Both the position numbers and the translations under genes were made by a program. A stretch of DNA of 64,000 bases from Porodaedalea pini (lineage: Eukaryota > Basidiomycota > Agaricomycetes > Hymenochaetales > Hymenochaetaceae), in contig NBAY01000001.1 in NCBI GenBank assembly GCA_002794775.1, positions 124,001 through 188,000 on the forward strand, written 5' to 3'. Shown in pieces: positions 19,521-31,828 of this stretch (the first letter of the stretch is position 1; every line of letters starts with the position of its first letter). A model generated the notes under the pieces. It did no database searches. It was given only the letters and a program-made list of their open reading frames with translations, and was not told the origin of the DNA.

Positions 19521-20502
19521 ACTTGTGTCGAGCATCTCGAACCAACTGCGCAATCCTATCAAGGTCCGCCGGACACTTCTGTAACTGGCGCACCCGGGTC
19601 GCTATCAGTTCCTCGGTACGCATCGGGGAATCCAATGGCAGAGTAAGATAAGTGGCCTCGGCGAGATCGAACGGAAGTACCAGCTCAACTCCATGAACCA
19701 TGTAGTACGGCAACATACAGGTCAATTTCTGGATTGTGATGCACTCAGCCCAGAATACCGAGTAAGCATGCTCATGCCACTTGGAAGCATTCCCATCAGC
19801 TGCCTTGATCAAGGCTTCCTGGACATTGTAATGCCATCGTTCGACAATCCCGTTGGCCTGAGAATTATATGCCGAGATCTTGATGTGCGAAATGTGGTAC
19901 CGATCCCACAACCAATCAAGTGCAGTGATAAATGGAGTACCATTGTCAGTAACGAGTTTGGGACACGTGCTGTACCGACACAGTAATTCCTGAAAAATGA
20001 ACTGCCTGATCATGTGACCAGTCTGCTTTCGCAACAGTCGGAACTCCGGGTAACTGGACAAGGAGCACCACGCATGTACGATGTAGTGAAAGCCTCCTGA
20101 AGCGGGCATGTGCTTCGTGTCGATGTGGATCTGGGTGAACAACGTCGGTACGTCTGGTACCGATGGCAGTATCGACACTTTCATAGTCTGGCGCACCTGA
20201 CAGATATGACACACATGCACGAAGTATTTGACGTCTTCCGAAATCGATGGCCACCAGAACCGATCCAGCAATTGAGTGTGTACCGAGTACACCCCCTTGT
20301 GTCCGAGATCGTTGTGAGCCTGCTGAACAAGCAACCACCGGCGTTCCAGCTCAATGACCAACTGGGGATGCTCTTGTCGGGTCTTTCGCCAAAGTCGTCC
20401 TGCTCGCACGAAGAATCCAGAGGTGTACCAGACAAACAAGGGAAAGTGCTTCTCATCGATCTCCGAGGGCTTCCTTCCATGTTTGAGGAGGTACCAAACC
20501 AA
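19521..20502 (-). pseudogene. Element C integrase, N-terminal and core part
   Basis: Zinc region H-x3-H...C-x2-C (HNDLGHKGVYSVHTQ...CHICQVRQ), then the catalytic triad regions IHIDTKHMP, LVTDNGTPF and SQANGIVERWHYNV. The frame is cut inside ...LVRDARHK by the A LTR; reading on into the LTR is an artefact. A TGA at the upstream edge (SRDR*LELVWYLL) separates it from the RNase H part and is probably a decayed CGA. Confidence 0.88.
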
Positions 20503-22422
20503 CTCTAATCACCTATCTCGTGACTTTACCGAATCTGAGGCCGGGAACTGGTGCCCCTGAGGATCTGTGGCTGTACTGGACCCTTCTTCGACGTCGGTAC
20601 TCAACACCGCTCCATACAAAAATGCATATGCCACATTGATCCACTCCTCATAATCGTCCTCCTCTTGTGGGTCTTCCGGCACAGCTCGCCGTCTTGACAG
20701 TCCGTCAGTACACGTGAATTCCACCGCTGGTACGTGGTGAAGCTCGAAGTCGAAAAGGAGAATTCCTGCAATCCACTGGTTTATCATCGTGTTCGGCTGT
20801 AGATCTGGATTGTTAATCATCCCTTTGATGTACGCTGCGTCCATCTTGACCACCAGGAGCTTAACTCCATAAATAAACAACCTCACCACCCTCAATGCCC
20901 TAAACAACCCAAATAGCTCGATCTTTGGCTGGGAGTACGTCGCCTGTACTGAGTTCCAGTTGATCGACCCGAACCAATTAATCCTTCTCCTACCATCCGG
21001 GTGATCCTGGCCTAATGTCCACCCTACTCCTATGATCAACAAATCCACCGCTAAGATAACCGCTCTGTCTGACCCATAGTCGATCGCGCACAGCACCGGG
21101 CAGTCGATAATGGCATCCTTCAATGTGTCCATCGAATCCTGCTCTTCCAGTCCCCAATCGAATATATTGCTTTTACGTGTGAGACGGGTCAACGGTCGAG
21201 CTTTCTTCATGAAATCCTTAATAAATACCCTCAACACACCAACCATACCGAGAAATCCCTTCACTTCTGTCACTGTTTGACACGGGGGCCAATCCCGCAC
21301 CCTCTGAACCTTCAAATCATCCAGTTCACATCCTCGGTACGTGAGTTTATTCCCCAAAAATATTGCCAAATCGGTACATGCCTGGAATTTCTTCCCGGAA
21401 AACGTACCACCCACTTTCCTCATCCTCTACAGCACTCGGTTTATGTCACACAAGTGTTCGTAGACAAACCGGCGGATGCCCGGGTTCTCAGGAATCGTTT
21501 CGAACCCTCCATCGGTACACTCGTACCGTGTAAAACCTCCTTGCATAATCACATCGTCCGCAAACGGCTGCACCACCTTAGGGATCTCGTCGCTGAGAAT
21601 AAACATGACGTCTCCATGGAGAATCTGCAGCAAATTCATGTATCCCATTGGTAACACCTTCAGTCGAAACGTACTGAGCAGGGTCTGGAACGTCGTTAAG
21701 TCTCGGGACTGTTCGTCGAGCATCCGCTGGTCGAAAGCAACAGCGAGATCAAGTACCGTGTAACACGCGCACCCACTGCATGCATCTACTAGCATCTCGA
21801 TGTCCGGCAGTACGGCCGAATCTCGAATGGTCACTCTGTTCAGATCCTGCAAGTCAATAACGAACCGTAAGGATGCTCCGTCTTTCTTCACCACACAAAA
21901 CCACCTCGAGCGGTACGACGAGTTCGATGGTTCAATAACTCCGGTGGCGATCTTCTCCCTGAGTATGTTTAGCATCTTTTCGAGTATCCCAGGGGGGATC
22001 GGTATGTTCTTCCACACCCATGGTACGTGCACCACTGTCGGTATGCATACCGGATCGAAATACGTCGGATCCAGGGTTCCTCTCTCCGTCTCCAACCATG
22101 CAAATGCTCCTTCCTGCAACATGATCAGATTCACCACCAACTTCTTCTCTTCATCCCACAGAAATCTGCCGGGATCCAAATCCATCGCATTCAGCCTTTC
22201 CTGCGTAAACTTTCCTGTCGGTACGAATGGTACTGGTTTCGTCAGCAACTTTGGCATGTCCGCCAATGGGTTGGGATGTCGCCTTCGAACTATATGAAAC
22301 TCCTCCAGTAATACTCCCGGAATGGGATGGACCTTCTGCGCCACCCACTTGTACACCAAAACACTTCCTTCAACACCACTGAACCAAAAGTGTCCGAAGA
22401 AGCGTCCAAAGCAACGGTACAA
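20503..22422 (-). pseudogene. Element C reverse transcriptase and RNase H
   Basis: RT fingers and palm: SRWFCVVKKDGASLRFVIDL, VLDLAVAFDQRML, LPMGYMNLLQILHGDV, and FADD in place of the usual YxDD. RNase H follows with LAVDLLIIGVGWTLG, KIELFGLFRALR and VKMDAAYIKGMINNPD. One TAG (INRVL*RMRKVGG, 21424-21426) interrupts the frame between RT and the connection. The thumb region FLGMVGVLRVFIKDFMKKAR is clear. Confidence 0.88.
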
Positions 22423-23555
22423 GGAGATAAAAGAAATTTCAATCTCTGCGAATATATAAACGGAGCTGGGGTATTCAAGGTAAAACTTGGGGAAACGTAA
22501 TGGGAAATAGTTGAATTGGATTGATTTAAAGCATTAGAGGACAATTGTTGAAAACTGTAAACGGGTTGAACGAATTGAGAATTAATTTTGGTCTGAGAAG
22601 GGGTTGGACGATGAGATAAATAATTGGGGTCATTAAAACGCAAAGATAAAACATCTGTACACGAGTTCAGTACGCATACCGGTGGATCGACTCTGCGGCA
22701 TGTCTTGCATACCGTCAGTTTCCACTCGTCTCGCCGGCACCGATGCATCAGTTCCTTGACTTGTGAAAACCCAATTCTGGAGCATGCCAGAACACCCGGA
22801 TAACGGTCGACATCTTGCTCCTATGATTCCAATCTCGGGGGTCCGTGATGGTTATATGCTGATTGCCCGACAAGAAATCCTTTGTTTCACATTCAGTAAG
22901 AGCGAAAAAACGGTCGCCCCAACAATACTTCAAATGGTGCCACTGAAACCACCTGAACCTGCAACTTCAAATCCACACCCGCTACCCTGAATCTGGCGTC
23001 TCGAATCCTTCCCAACATCAATGACTTCCCTGCATCCATGGCTTTGAGCGTCATCGTGTGATCTGGATCCAAATGAATTCCTAACTTCTCCCACATGTCT
23101 TCCCGAATGATGCATACCACCGCCCCTTGATTGAGTATGGCTTCCGCTTCGATGGTGTCCTCGATCAATACCTTAATTACACAGATGGGAAGCACGTTGT
23201 GTGCCGCCAGTCTGGACTCCAAGAGAACTGGAGCCAACGACTCCAGTACCGCTCGGTACTCCACGACTTTGCTCCCTTCCTGGTCCGACTCGATGAGATT
23301 GACGTTACCGACCACGTACTGCTTCACTGTTGTCAACTCCTTCATCTGCCACCTCATATCTGAAGACAGAGTGAGGAGCTCCCGCTGTGTCACCGTTACC
23401 GCCAAGTCTAACGTCCTCGACAATACCTTCTGAACCGTCGCCAGATCCTCGATTGGAGCGATGTACTGGAACTGTGGCTGGTTTCCACCCAAATTCGTCA
23501 TTGATCTGCTTTCCTGGGGAATGTTCGGGTTACCCACTGGCTTTGGTACGCTCAA
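22290..23555 (-). pseudogene. Element C protease region and linker, frameshifted
   Basis: Retropepsin-like segment EAILNQGAVVCIIREDMWEK: the catalytic Asp expected before x-G is Asn here, so the enzyme would be dead. After FEVLLGRPFFR the frame breaks at a T6 run and resumes one base over (TECETKDFLSGNQHITITDP). The following stretch (22290-22748) is a weakly conserved linker leading into the RT at YKWVAQKVHPIPG. Confidence 0.75.
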
Positions 23556-25236
23556 TTTTGCATTCGAGGTTGTCGGTACATTCGCTGGACCGGGTTTCGG
23601 TCGTACCGGTATCTCGACTCCATCGAACTTGGCTTTCTTTGCTGCCGATGCTCACTTCTTTGCTTCGTTCAACAATGTTTCATACTGCGCCACCTCCAAC
23701 TCTTCATCTGATACTTCTTCCTCAATCTCGGCCATCATTGCTGGGCCTTCCAACACTTTGGTACCCGTTGTCGTCGACGTCGCCACCTCTATGAGGTTAA
23801 CTGAGGCCGTACTGGTCTCCTGACGCAGCGAATCTATCTTCTCCATCAAATTATTACCCACCGCTGTGCTCGGTATGAACCCTCCATTCAGTAGCATCAC
23901 CTTTCCGTTCGCATCCCTCACACACTTCCCTGCCTGGATATACTCCAGCACCTTCGGGCACGACCTAATGTAGTGGCTTGTGTCACCACAGAACGCACAC
24001 CTGGGACTCCTCTGGGACATCGTTGCTGGCAGTGGTCTTTGCCCGAGTGACTGCACCTGAACCTGAATGTTCTTGACCGCTTCCCACACTGTACTGATAT
24101 CTACTTCCTCTGCCTTTACCTTTGACTGATTCGTCAGGTCGGGCACTCAAGTCATCAGTACGTCATCGAAAACCGTACTGGCCAAGATGTAGTCCATGTG
24201 CTTTACCACCAAATCGATCATATAAGGTTTGCCCGGGGACGGGTCGGGCTCCTTCATCTCTATGCATTGCTGCAACCTATCCTTCAGTTTGCCCGTAAAG
24301 GCTTGGATGAACGCGCGTGCTGCTTCCTCTGCTGAAATGATCAAATTACGCTCCAAATACTTTGACCTCACCATGAACTCTCTCTTGTATTCTCCGAAAT
24401 CCTCCCTCGACTGTATTCCTTTACTCTTCCAACCCTCGACGAGCCTATCAAGGTCTTCCCAGGTGAAGTGCACGCCGGGTGCCAAAGCCAGGTAAAACAC
24501 TATAATTGCCTCCTTCGCTCCTGTACCGACACCATCGGCGGTATCCCACAGCTCAGCTACGGAACTAGAAGCGTAATACTTCATGTACTGGATCTTTGCC
24601 GCGTCGTCTAAGCTGCAGTCGGTCGTGATATATTCGATATCCTCGAAGTACCGAGGAAGGTCTAATGGGTTATGTCCATCGAAGAAGGGAGCGTCTCTAG
24701 CTCTGCGACGTGGAGGACGGTTTGACATGATTCTAACTGGAGGTACTGGCTGCACCGGCGCTACTACGGTCGATGTCCGGGGCTGCATAGCCTGTGTGTT
24801 AACTGGGTTTGACGGAACTGACGACGTACCGACGGGTGAAGACGTCTGTCCCAGTACAGACGAACTAGGATCCGGTAAGACGAGCTGAGTGGTATTGTCT
24901 GGGTTGTCGCTCTCAAGCTTGGTTAGTGGTGACAAGCTAGTCGACAGGGCTGAGGGGACTGTTGACAGAACTGCGGACGAGCTGATTAATGAGAAGGGAG
25001 ACTGCGCTCTGGAGTTGAATGACGTGTTAAGTTGTTCTAAGTCTGAATCAAGGTAACGCTCTACGGACTCTGAATCCGAATCCGTGGCGCGCTCTTCGAT
25101 ATGGCATCTACACTGCCAAGCGTTAGTGGTTCTATATGGATGAGGGGGTTCAATAGTCTGCTGAGATGTCCCACACAACGAATGTGGAGGACATGAGGAT
25201 CGCGACACATTTAACCCCCTCACGGTGGGCTCCACT
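23556..25236 (-). pseudogene. Element C gag
   Basis: Capsid-like part (FFDGHNPLDLPRYFEDIEYI ... WEDLDRLVEGWKSKGIQSRE) followed by a CCHC-type knuckle (CAFCGDTSHYIRSC). Two TGA stops (T*VPDLTNQ at about 24146; KK*ASAAKK at about 23651) look like decayed CGA codons; otherwise the frame is continuous. The first in-frame ATG is well downstream (MQPRTSTV...), and codons before it are open to the primer site. The second block contains NGGFIPSTAVGNNLMEKID, shared in layout with the H element gag at 43944-44966. Confidence 0.8.
25217..25234 (-). other. tRNA primer-binding site of element C
   Basis: Two bases after the LTR end, the minus strand reads TGGAGCCCACCGTGAGG. The complement ends in CCA as a tRNA 3' end should. 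Element H has the same site with one CpG difference (41825-41841). I could not name the tRNA. Confidence 0.6.
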
Positions 25237-26172
25237 TGTAGATCCTGACCTAGGGGTGTCTGGGATCAGCAGTCCTTTTGGGGACATGATCGCATTGCTC
25301 TGGGAGGTTAGGGGTTGACTGCGGTGAGATCACTCGACATACCAGTATGCATCGGTACACTTTGGTACGCGCCGGTACGCATCAATATCGAGTGCTAAGG
25401 TCAGGTACTCCTGTCGGCTCTGTACTTGACTGGTATGGAGTCAGTACATGTGGGTAATCAACACCGGTACAATGTAATCACAACGAGCGACAAGGTTCGA
25501 GTTACAGAGTAAGAGACGAGAGACGGTTTCGAGAGACGAGATGCTAAGACAAGGATGGAACAACTACAGGTTTTATGAGAACTAAGATGGATTGCACTCA
25601 AGTTACCCTATCTGAGGGAGACTCTGTGGTAGAACTGACTTGTCCTCTACCTACAACATGGGGTGCATATATATACTAAGTCCAAAGATCTATCTACAGT
25701 TAATAATTTCCATACGGGCATAACATGCATATCAGTTGAAACATAGAGAAGTCAAAAGGAAAAGTCATAGGTCATAGAGGTGTGCATAGAGTGCATAGAA
25801 ATCAGAAGAACATAGGAAAAAAACATAAATCATAATGAAGAAAAATGTCCGCATCACGTCCGACCATACCAGTGCTCCACCAGAACTCAGATCGTCCAAT
25901 TGGTACATGGTCCCCGTCATCGGACAGCAGTCCGGTACACATCTTGACTGTATGCTCCATGTGACCGCATCCCAAATTGTTCAGATAAGATCTCCGGTAC
26001 GTTCTGTCATGCATTCGGAGGTCTCAGAACATGTTGCTGATGCAATCGTGGGGTTCTGATTCGAAACCGGACCGATCAGATTCAGTCTGGTACTGATTGG
26101 TACATGTCAGAACCAGTTCTCGAGTGCTTCTGGAGTGATTGGCAGTGATGGGACAACCGGCACGGCTCTACA
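25237..26172 (-). repeat. LTR family D (D3), 5' LTR of element C, 936 bp
   Basis: Plus strand TGTAGATCC...GGCTCTACA; on the minus strand it is followed by the primer site. Collinear with D2 over its length. Iterons at 25343-25390 start every 10 bp (25343, 25353, 25363, 25373, 25383). Its outer flank ccgc (26173-26176) is the duplication that matches gcgg at 7485-7488. Confidence 0.87.
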
Positions 26173-29100
26173 CCGCCTCCTTTGCATTCTCACCGAAGTC
26201 CGTCTCAGGCTGCCAAGTTGGTTCATTGTAGCTGACCCACTTGATGAGGTATTTTAGCTTTCCTCTGTGTAGGTGTGAGTCTAGAACCTCCTCAATCTCG
26301 TACTCCTCCTTGTTGTCGATGATGTTGGGTGGCAGCAGTGGTGGTTGCCTCTGGCTTTCAAAGGATGGTTCAATGGTGGGTTTCAGCAAGGCCTTGTTGA
26401 AGACAGGGTGGACCTTTTTCCATCGCTTCAGGAGCTTGAGCTTGTATGTGCTCACTCCTACCTTGTCAATGATGTTGAAGGGGCCATACCACTTGTCAGC
26501 TAGTTTTTTCATCGGTGAATCTGTGCTGATGTTTTGCCTGTTGAGGAAGACCTTGTCTCCAGCCTTGTACTCCACTGAAGTTCCTGCCATCTGGTCATGG
26601 TAGTGCTTCATGTCCTCTGCTGCCTTGACCAGATTGTCCTTTGTGATGCGATGAGTCTCCTTGATGTGCTTCACAAATTCTTCTGCTGACATGTTAGCAG
26701 ATGAAGTTCACGTTGTGTCAAAGCTCAAGCGTAGAAGGGAGACATCTTCATTGCTGAGTGTTCATGGTTGTTGTATGCAAACTCTGCAAGAGGGAGCCAG
26801 TCTTTCCAGTCCAATTTCCAATGGTTAACGAAGAGCTGAAGGTACTGTTTGAGCTCTTGGTTGACTCGTTCCATTTGGCTATCCATTTGTGGGTGATACA
26901 CTGTTGATGAGTTGCCTTCAATGTGTAGGAGTTTGTATAGTTCCTTCATCATCGACATGTTGAACTGCATGCCTTGGTCGTGGATAATCTTCTTTGGTAG
27001 GCCATGGAGGCAGAAGACATGGTTGTGGTATAATTGAGCCATGCCTTCCACCAACAATTTTGTCATCGTCAGGATTGTGTGCATCTGTTTTGAAAACCTG
27101 TCCACAAAGACGCAGATGGCATTGTGCCCCTTTGAGTCCAGGAGTTCTCTGATGAGGTCAACCATGAAAATCTCCCAAGGACCTTTGGGGACTGTGTTAG
27201 GATGGAGCAGTTGTGACCTTGATGCCCTTAGAGCTTTCGTTTGCTGACAGCAATCGCATCCCCAAACATACACTCTGGCATCAGAGAACATCAACACCCA
27301 CCAGAATTCCTGCCTGACCAGTTCTACCATTTTCAATGCTCCTGGGTGTCCAGCCAATACCAAGTCGTGACACTCCTGCAATATGGCTTCTTTCATTGTC
27401 GACGGTATGTACACCTTGCCCTTCATTTGCCACAACCCATTGACTTCTGTCATACCCGTTGGCCTCTCTGACTCATCTTGCGCCCTCTGTGCTTCACCCA
27501 CTCAGTCCAACACCTCATCATGCGATGTCCTCACCATTCCATGGTTCAACCACCTCTCCTTGATGAACACAACACCGTCATTGTCATCCTTGCCTTCATC
27601 ATATCCCACCTTGCGTGACAACAGGTCTGCTTTGCCCATCATCTTCCCTGACTTGTGCTTGAGGTGAAAGTCAAATTCTTCGAGTTCTGTCCTCCAGCAA
27701 GCTTGACGATAGCTTAGCTTTTGCACTAACCTGAAGTATGTTAGGTTGGTGTGGTCTGACCAGATCTCAATCTTGTGGTGGGCACTGAGGAAGTACTGTT
27801 GCCATTCCTTGAGTGCTGAAGCAATTGTGAGCATCTCTTTGTCATAGATCTTGTAGTTTTGTTCAGCAGGCAGTAGTGCTTCTGACTGATAGGCAATCAC
27901 CCTCCACTTGCCTTCTTGCTTCTGCAACAACACACCTCCAAGTGCAAAGTTTGACGAGTCCACTTCTACATGGAAAGGGCCCTCATCATTGGCAATTGCC
28001 AGGACTGGAGGTGAGCTGAGATGATGTTTCAGCTCCTCAAACACTTCCTGCTGTTTGGTCTCCCATACCCAGCCCTTCCTTCCTGTTAGCAATGTCAATG
28101 GTTGGACCACCTTGCTGTAGTCCTTGATGAACCGTCGGAGCCAGTTGCCCATGCCAAGGAACTTTTGGAGTTCCTTGAGGTTTTGAGGGGCAGGCCAGCT
28201 GGTGATTGCTTCTGTCTTTGCCGGGTCAGCCTTAAGCTTGCCGTTACTGATGATGTGACTGAGATATTTAATAACTTTGACATTGAACTCACATTTCTCC
28301 AGTTTCAGGTAGAGGCCATTCTCTCAAAGGATTTGAAGCACGCACCTTGATGTCTCGATGTGTTCCTCAATGGTTTCCAAGAGGATCAGGATGTCATCAA
28401 GATAGATGATGATCAGGTTTGCATAGATCAGGTCCTTGAAGATGTGGTTTACGAACACCTGGAACGTGGTCAGTGCATTGCAAAGGCCGAAAAACATCAC
28501 CATTAGTTTGAAGAGGCCCATGTTCGTGTGGAATGCTGCCTTCTACTCATTGCCTTTGCAGATCTGGATGTTGTAGTATACCCAGCAAAGGTCAAGCTTG
28601 GTGATGAACTTTGCCCTCTTGACTTTGTCGACTAGTTCGTCAATGAGGGGGAGAGGATACTTATTTTTGATCATACCCTTGTTAAGCTTCTGGTAATCCT
28701 GCATTGGGTGCAGGGATTTGTCAGCCTTCTTGATGAAGAAGAAGGGTGATGCCATCAGTGAGATCAACTTTTGAATGCAGCCAGACTTCAGGTTTTCATC
28801 AAGGAAGTCTTTTAGCGACTGTTGTTCCGTCGGTGTCAACAGATAGATCTTGCAGTTGCTAGGCTTAAAGTCAGGCTTCAGATCAATGATGTAGTCCCAC
28901 AGTCAATGTTCAGGCAACTTCTTGAACCCTTTTTCCAAGAAGACGTCAGCATAGTCATTGAGATATGCAGGCCAGGACGCCTTGTCCATTCACACTTCTC
29001 GCACCCTCCTCATCTCTTCCACAACCTCCTTGACAATCACATATTCCTCTGGGCAGCAGGTGAATTCAATCAAACCCATCTTCCAGTCAACCTCTGGGTT

Positions 29101-29600
29101 ATGACATCGAAGCCAGTCGTAGCCTAGGAATATGTTTGATGACACCAGGGATGTTACTGCAAGGACAATCCTTTCCTTGTGATGTCCAATCATTAGCTCA
29201 ATGTCAACATACTCCTTGATCAAGCCAGCCTTGTTGTGTGTGCCATCAGTGTTGAGCACTGTGAGGGGCCTGATATAGCACTTGGTCTCCAACCTGTATC
29301 GTTCAACAAAACCTATGTTGATAAATGATCCTGTGCACCCCAAATCCACAAGGGCATGCATGTCTACCTCCTTCTTTTTGCCCTCCACATTATGTCCAAT
29401 GTTCAGGAGGAGGTCCAGCTGGCATCTGCCAGTTCCCCTCATGAACAGTTGCTCGCACTCTTCATTTTTGTTCACACTGGTAGGGACTTTGTAATCGGAA
29501 AAGCCATTGATGTTGTTTGCATCTAGGTATTGTACAGACGGTTGACTATATTTTATTGCATCTGGATTCGAAGTCCCTTGTTCTTCTCAGTCAGTCACCC
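26173..29600 (-). pseudogene. E3 pol, decayed
   Basis: Same order as A pol with many stops: chromodomain and GPY/F (26692-26173), integrase core (27501-26725; HDQGMQFNMSMMKELYKLL), RNase H (28152-27502), RT (28521-28324 with YLDDILILLE, 28839-28543) and protease (VDLGCTGSFINIGF, 29475-28990, where DSG became DLG). Almost every change against family A is of the CG to TG/CA type. The frame has at least eight breaks. Confidence 0.9.
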
Positions 29601-29606
29601 CGATGG

Positions 29607-30850
29607 CTACACCTGACCACTCACAAAATCCTGTGAGTTGATGACCTCTTCATCATCACCTTCCTCCTCCACATAGTCCTCCACCGTCGACCTCCAAGTG
29701 TCTACAACTTCCTTGAAGGCCAATTCCTTCATCACACCTAGCTCATCAGCAAGGAGGTGATGCTTGCCTGGTGCCATCATCTGCAGCATGCGCTGCATGA
29801 TTGTCTTCCCCTGTGGGCACTTGTCCTTAAAGTGACCCAGCTGGCCACAGATCCAGCATGCCCATTGTCATTGTGCCTCATTCATTAAGACATCCATCAG
29901 CTGGCTGGCACCTCTGAAAGTGATGCCAGTTGCATCGCGCTTGTCGATGTGGGGGGCCACGATCTGACAGCAAGCAGGCAGTGCCTGTTGTTGTTGTGGG
30001 TGTGGCAGGGGAGGAAACACACAACCTCATTGGATGGCCCAGATCTGTTGTTCACCCTGATCAATCTCAATGGCCTTCTTCTTCCAGTCATTGTACATTG
30101 TCAGGACTGGTGTCGACCTCAACACCCCATGGACCACCTCGGTGTTCATCGCATGCTTCAGGTGATCACAGATGATGGCATTGTCCATTAAACCTGCCAT
30201 CGTAACAATCGTGTTGAGCTTCTGGAAGAACTCATCAGTGGAGAGGTCCTTCTGGACCTGGGTCTGGAAGAGTGCCAAGGCTTTCTCCTTCCAATTCAGA
30301 TCATTGAACAAGGCATCCAGCCATTCCTGGAACCTGGTCCAGCTGTCCATGAAACTCACGATGCCATTTGTCATGAATTCCTCAATGTAGTTCTGTGCCC
30401 ATGTTGATGCGTTGCCACCCTTGAGGTAGGAGAGGATGAGGTAGATCTTGCTCAACGATGAGGGGTACTTCGTAGGGTTCACTGAGACGAAGAGAGTGAC
30501 TTTGTGTCTGAAGTCGAGGTAGTTGTTGCCACCAGCAAATTCGCGTGGTCAGGCAATGTCAATCGAGGGAGCTGGAGCGGCAGGGGTGTGTGTCGCTTGA
30601 TGAGTGAAGGCACCTGCTACAATGGCTGTGATCTGTTCCAACTGTTGCTGGCTGAAACCTCCTGTTGACATCACTGGTTCGGGTGTAGGCATTGATGGTT
30701 CAGGGGGGGTTGGTGGTGATGGATCCCTACAGGTCTCATGGTATGGGCCTGGAGTCAGCGGTAAGGTGATGGCAGACGTCGATGGTGTAGGCAACAATGG
30801 AACTGCTGGGGGCCACCTCGCTCTCCTTCCTCCTTCGTTCATCAAATACC
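29607..30850 (-). pseudogene. E3 gag, decayed
   Basis: Three pieces: N-terminus (MSTGGFSQQQLEQITAIVAG, 30845-30549), capsid-like part (TKYPSSLSKIYLILSYLKGG, 30482-30027), and the C-terminus (29798-29607) ending DSQ..-like NSQDFVSGQV. The zinc-knuckle region near 29850 has lost its frame. Collinear with A gag. Confidence 0.85.
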
Positions 30851-30895
30851 AGCCATGCCAGATTTCACTCCACCAGATGTCATATACAATGCCAC

Positions 30896-31828
30896 TGTAG
30901 ATCCTGACTTAGGGGTGTCTGGGATCAGTGGTCCTTTTGGGGATGTGATCGTGTTGCTCTAGGAGGTTAGGGGTAGACTGCAGTGTGATCACTCAATGTA
31001 CCGGTACGTGTCGGTACGCCTCAGTACGTGCTGGTACACATTGATATCGAGAACTAAAGTTGGGAACTCCTGTTGGGTCTATACTTGACCGGTACGGAGT
31101 CGGTACACGTGGGTAATCAACACCAGTACAATGTGATCACTACAAGTGATGAGGTTCGAGTTACAGAGTAAGAGACAAGAGACAGTTTTGAGAGACGAGA
31201 TGCTAAGACGAAGACGGAACGACTACGAGGTTCACGAGAACTAAGATGAATTGCACTCAAGTTACCCTATCTGAGGGAGACTCTGCATTAGAACTGACTT
31301 GTCCTCTACCTATGACATGAGGTGCATATTTATACCAAGTCCAAAGATCTATCTACAGTTAATAATTTCCATATGGCATAACATGCATATCAGTTGAAAC
31401 ATAGAGAAGTCAAAAGGAAAAGTCATAGGTCATAGAGGCGTGCATAGAGAGCATAGAAATCAGAAGAACATAAGAAAAACATAAATCATAATGAAGAAAA
31501 ACGTCCGCATTGTGTCCGACCATACTAGTGCTCCACCAGAACTCAGATCGTCCAATTGGTACGTGGCTCCCATCATCGGACAACAGTCTGGTACACATCT
31601 TGGCTGTATGCTCCATGTGACTGCATCCCTAGTTGTCCAGATAAGATCTCCAGTATGTTCCGGTATGCTTTCAGAGGTTCCGGAATGTGTTGCTGATGCG
31701 ATTGTGAGGTTCTGATTCAAAACCAGACTGATTGGATTCAGTCCAGTACTGATCAGTACACGTCGGAACCAGTTCTCGAGTGCTTCTGGAGTGATCAGTG
31801 GTGATGGGACAATTGGCACAGCTCTACA
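30896..31828 (-). repeat. Solo LTR of family D (D4) in the E3 leader
   Basis: TGTAGATCC...GCTCTACA with phased iterons at 31002-31049. Flanks are ccac and ctgc, which both derive from ccgc by one CpG transition each; the empty site then has the same length as the A leader. Hence a 4-bp duplication as for D1 and element C. Confidence 0.82.

Larger units (their letters stand above)
19521..26172 (-). mobile_element. Ty3-type element C, 5' half (5' LTR, gag, PR, RT, RH, IN)
   Basis: On the minus strand: LTR D3 (26172-25237), a tRNA-type primer site, gag, protease, reverse transcriptase, RNase H and integrase, the last cut at 19521 by the A element. The RT (VLDLAVAFDQRML...SRDLTTFQT, PFADDV) belongs to a different Ty3 lineage from family A and has no chromodomain. 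It continues at 1068-7484 on the plus strand. Confidence 0.85.

Noticed and set aside
19366..20502. Long open frame that joins element C integrase to hydrophobic sequence
   Set aside because: The last about 50 codons are the A LTR read through after the insertion point at 19521; it is a chimera of two elements, not a gene.
6509..26172. A second inversion between the opposite D LTRs (6509-7484 and 25237-26172)
   Set aside because: The A-A inversion alone puts both D LTRs into direct orientation around element C with a matching gcgg duplication; a second inversion is not needed.
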